DNA of 8,604 nucleotides from Lachnospiraceae bacterium (lineage in GTDB: Bacteria; Bacillota; Clostridia; Lachnospirales; Lachnospiraceae): the NCBI GenBank assembly GCA_021202575.1, contig JAJQCU010000334.1, forward strand, positions 1-8,604, read 5' to 3'. The translations under genes were made by a program, and so were the position numbers. Positions 6,098 to 8,604 of this stretch are shown piece after piece. The notes beneath the pieces were generated by a model. The model worked only from the letters and a program-made list of their open reading frames with translations. It was not told the origin of the DNA and made no database searches. The stretch's first letter is position 1; the number at the start of each line of letters is the position of its first letter.

Positions 6098-6240
6098 GAT
6101 GCCAAACATGGCTCCTGTCTCGGCGTTGAAGTGTATCTTGACCGTGTAGGTGCGTCCATCAATGGTGCGCTTGATATAGGGTACTTCCTGAGTCTTAGTA
6201 TTAATGTCATCCATAAGCAAAACCTCCGTATAATAAAAAT
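6095..6240 (-). pseudogene. Transposon-encoded TnpW-like protein, 5' remnant
   Basis: The ATG at 6214 has a good GGAGG site (6227-6223) and opens a 39-residue frame, MDDINTKTQEVPYIKRTIDG followed by RTYTVKIHFNAETG, then AMFGI and TGA. The block Lys-Arg-Thr-Ile-Gly/Asp-x-x-Tyr-x-Val-x-x-His-Phe is that of TnpW, a roughly 50-70-residue protein of unknown role found in Tn4451-type and Tn1549-like elements. The usual continuation (a Glu-Thr-Met-x-Asp-Lys-Ile helix) is missing; the text departs at about base 6110, next to the inverted repeat. The frame is also continuous with the macrodomain remnant upstream, because the join at about 6240-6250 kept the frame. Confidence 0.6.
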
Positions 6241-6590
6241 AGCCGGCTCTGTCTTTGTATTTCTTTACTGTTTGAACTGCGATCTCAGCCGCACGCTCAT
6301 TAGGAAAACGAAATACACCTGTGGAGATACAGCAGAATGCGATGGACGTAACCTCACGTTGATCCGCTAACTTCAGGCAGGCCAAATAACAGGCGGCAAG
6401 CTGCTCTTCGTGCATTTTTGTCAGTTCATTACTGACAATCGGCCCCACCGTATGAAGGACATAATCGCATGGCAGATTATACGCTAAAGTAATTCTGGCT
6501 GTGCCGGTCGGTTCTTCGTAACCTTGTTTTCGCATGATCTCTTAACAGTCGCGGCGAAGCTGAATCCCGGAAAATGTGTGGATAAAGTTT
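6240..6590 (-). pseudogene. Macrodomain protein (ADP-ribose hydrolase-like), internal fragment with in-frame TAA
   Basis: Reading from about 6590, the frame gives NFIHTFSGIQLRRDC, a TAA at 6544-6542, then EIMRKQGYEEPTGTARITLA, YVLHTVGPIV, SIAFCCISTGVFRFPNERAA and ends near VQTVKKYKDR. This is the second half of a bacterial macrodomain: the IHTF-G-QLR helix, the EEPTG-AxIT strand, the LHTVGP strand and the CISTG-FxFP phosphate loop. The family binds or removes ADP-ribose. The N-terminal half with the NAAN segment and the last strand-helix are both missing, and the usual residue at the stop is Gln or similar, so CAA may have become TAA. The upstream cut faces the YhgE remnant on the other strand; the downstream cut leads straight into TnpW. 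Confidence 0.75.
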
Positions 6591-8467
6591 ATTACCAGGG
6601 AGAACTGTCTGACGTGGAAATCCCGTGGATTGTGTCGATCCGTTACTTTCTGGATGGCGTGGAGTACACTGCCGATGAAATTGCCGGTGAAAGCGGTGCG
6701 CTGGAGATCCGGTTTTCTGTAGAGGAGAACACAGCCTGTGATGGCAGCTTCTTCGATAACTATGCTGTTCAGGTGAGCTTTACCATGGATACAAATCTTT
6801 GCAGCAATATTCAGGCTGCGGATGCCAGCATCGCCAACGTGGGCAGTGACAAGCAGCTGAGTTATATTATTTTACCGGGCGAGGGCATTGAGACAACTAT
6901 CTCAGCCGATGTGACCGATTTTGAGATGGACGCCGTCTCTCTCAACGGCATTCAGCTCAATCTGAGCATTGATGTAGATGACGAGGAACTGCTGGAACAA
7001 ATCACCGACCTGCTGGATGCCATCGTGCAAATTGACGATGGCACAGGCGAGGTGAAAAACGGGGTAGAGGAACTACAGGACGCCGCCCAGGGGGATCTGG
7101 CGGACGGCGTGGATGAACTGGCCGATGGAGCAGCGCAGTTATCGGATGGCGCCGGTTCCCTGGCGGATGGGGGAAGTTCAGTTGCCTCCGGCGCGGCAGA
7201 CCTTGCGGATGGCGCGGCGTCGTTGGATGCGGGGGTACAGTATCTTAACAGCGGTATCGCTCAAATCCAGGCCGGGCTGGACGCACTGGACGCTCAGTCT
7301 GATGATTTGACAGACGGCTCCGCTCAAATCAAAGCAGCCCTCCAGCAGCTACAGTCGGCGCTGAGTAGTGTCTCCTCATCTGCTGGGGAGGTTGAGAAAC
7401 TGGTGGCAGCCTCTTCTGAATTGAAACAGGGCATCGCCGACTTGTCCAGTGCCGCACAAACCCTGGAGAGCAGTATCAGCTATGAAAGCTATAAGGCAAT
7501 CATGGCGTCAAATGGGCTGGATATTGATGAGCTGTTGTTCGGGAATACAACGGCTGTTTCGTCTCTTGAAAGTGCTGTAGAGCAAGCCACTTCCATTGAG
7601 AACAAGTTGAATCAATATGCCACTGTGTTGTCTGCAATGGGGATCGACGTCAGTGAATACACTGCTATGATTGACGAGTATGTAGAGCTGGCGGGGGAAC
7701 TGCAAACGCTTTTGAATGAAAACATTGCGGCAATCGGAGGCATGGAATCCTACCTAGGCGCTCTCAATGAAGGAGCAGCAGAATTGGCAAGCGGGGCGGC
7801 TGCCCTAAAGGATAGCTATGATCAATTTGATGCCGCAATCAACACCCTGGCAAGCACACTGACGGAACTGTTATATGAAATGACCAACCTGAAAGATGCA
7901 GTGAACGCTCTGGCAGACGCCTATTCTAAGTTGGACAGCGGCCTGAATGCTTACACAGATGGAGTGGCTCAAATAGTAGCGGGGTATAGCCAGGTCTCAG
8001 ACGAGGCGTCCAGCCTGGCTTCTGGCAGTGCAGCCCTGGTTTCCGGCAGCAGTACCCTGTACAGTGGTACTGTAGATTTATTGAATGGGATTCTGGAGTT
8101 GTATGATGCCACTGGTACATTGACCGACGGCACCGGGAAACTCAGCGATGGCGTGGCTGAGTTAGTAGATGGTATTGCTGATCTGTATGACGGTACTTCT
8201 GAATTAAAGGATGGCACTGATGAGCTGCGAACAGAGACGGATGGCATGGATACAGAGATTGAAGATAAAATTGACGAACTGCTGGAAAGCCTGACCGGAA
8301 GCGGTGAAGTAACATCCTTTGTGTCCGCAAAAAACACTAATGTATAGTCGGTGCCGTTTGTCATGCAAACTGATGCAATTCAGATGGAAGAAGCTGAAGA
8401 AATGATTGAAGCAGAGGAAAATCTGACCTTTTGGCAAAAGTTGCTGAGTTTGTTAGGATTGGGGTAA
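6578..8467 (+). pseudogene. YhgE/Pip-like protein with xxxLxxG heptad repeats, 5'-truncated and with in-frame TAG
   Basis: From VDKVYYQGEL (6578) one frame runs to TAG at 8345-8347, then on as SVPFVMQTDAIQMEEAEEMI and ends TFWQKLLSLLGLG with TAA at 8465-8467, so the true C-terminus lies past a nonsense codon. A beta-rich domain (IPWIVSIRYFLDGVEYTADE, CSNIQAADASIANVGSDKQL, ADVTDFEMDAVSL) precedes many seven-residue repeats with Leu-x-x-Gly (LADGVDELADGAAQLSDG; again LTDGTGKLSDGVAELVDG). This is the pattern of the extracellular, coiled-coil-like proteins linked to YhgE/Pip and MmpL/RND exporters in Firmicutes. The signal peptide and first ~100 residues are missing. An open frame exists from TTG 6524, but its first 18 codons lie antisense to the macrodomain remnant, so it is not a natural start. 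No ribosome binding site is seen; probably a remnant. Confidence 0.8.
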
Positions 8468-8479
8468 ACAAAGTGGTAG

Positions 8480-8569
8480 TCACAAAGCAAGGGTAACGTC
8501 ATTCTTTTTGCAAAGCATATGCGCAAGCTCACACCCGATGACGCCCGCGCCGTAAATCAGAATTTTCAT
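8480..8569 (-). pseudogene. Ketopantoate reductase (ApbA/PanE-like), N-terminal remnant
   Basis: A 29-residue frame reads MKILIYGAGVIGCELAHMLC, KKNDVTLAL and stops. The Gly-x-Gly-x-x-Gly turn after a hydrophobic beta strand, then a helix and DVTL, is the start of the NADPH-binding domain of ketopantoate reductase-like proteins (about 300 residues; reduces 2-dehydropantoate in pantothenate synthesis, though many homologues act elsewhere). The ATG at 8569 has a strong GGAGG site. The expected LLARG continuation is lost at about base 8490, where the sequence changes to the region after the YhgE gene, so the gene is cut after its first strand-helix unit. Its end faces the end of the YhgE remnant tail to tail, 12 bases apart. 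Confidence 0.7.
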
Positions 8570-8604
8570 ACTGCCCTCCATCTCTGCAAGCGGATTCATT
8601 CACC

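Noticed and set aside
745..8347. Stop-codon reassignment as an explanation for four in-frame stops in recognisable genes
   Set aside because: Both TAG and TAA occur, at positions expecting different residues (Lys, a small or polar residue, Gln-like, Glu-like), and intact genes in the window end normally with TAA, TGA or TAG. Simple decay explains it better.
1..8604. CRISPR array, tRNA or rRNA genes, or a recognisable defence operon
   Set aside because: No regularly spaced direct repeats, no tRNA or rRNA core sequences, and no nuclease, toxin-antitoxin or restriction gene could be seen. The macrodomain is a broken fragment and not evidence of a system.

Overview
The window looks like a gut Clostridia (Lachnospiraceae/Oscillospiraceae type) chromosome. 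The evidence is the strong GGAGG ribosome binding sites, the mid-range base composition, and protein families typical of that group: an iron-dependent alcohol dehydrogenase, a NimA-like flavoprotein, an EamA half-transporter, a heptad-repeat YhgE-like protein, and pieces of a Tn1549-like conjugative element (large SNF2-type helicase, DUF4366 protein, TnpW). All assignments come from reading the translations; no database search was possible.

Layout. (1) 1-350, minus strand: the start of an iron-containing alcohol dehydrogenase running off the window, a palindromic terminator, and the last ~50 codons of a LysR-type regulator. (2) 345-1480, minus: a ~300-residue piece of the conjugative-element helicase with an in-frame TAG, then a zinc-ribbon remnant. 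(3) 1462-2927, minus: an open chimeric gene (front of a YjbR/MmcQ protein joined in frame to the back half of the RNA 2'-phosphotransferase KptA), a carbon-nitrogen hydrolase broken by one TAA, and the first ~36 codons of a C26 glutamine amidotransferase. (4) 2981-4639, minus: three apparently intact, closely spaced genes (GNAT acetyltransferase, NimA-like flavoprotein, EamA transporter) behind a recognisable promoter. (5) 4782-5869: the frameshifted tail of a DUF4366 protein, then an intact plus-strand YoaK/DUF1275 membrane protein with a near-consensus promoter. (6) 5870-6097: no gene; a terminator hairpin inside a larger imperfect inverted repeat. (7) 6095-8569: a macrodomain remnant joined to the start of TnpW (minus), a long 5'-truncated YhgE-like heptad-repeat gene (plus), and a 29-codon start of a ketopantoate reductase (minus).

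The theme is decay. Only the GNAT, Nim, EamA and YoaK genes look complete and functional. Most other boundaries are abrupt junctions between unrelated gene pieces, and four otherwise continuous frames are each broken by one stop (two TAG, two TAA). The region is best read as a graveyard of mobile-element and metabolic genes produced by repeated deletion or insertion around a few surviving genes. A chimeric assembly is the main alternative. I found no convincing new defence or mobile system. The items most worth a check are the YjbR-KptA chimera, the 137-bp structured inverted repeat and the mosaic architecture itself.
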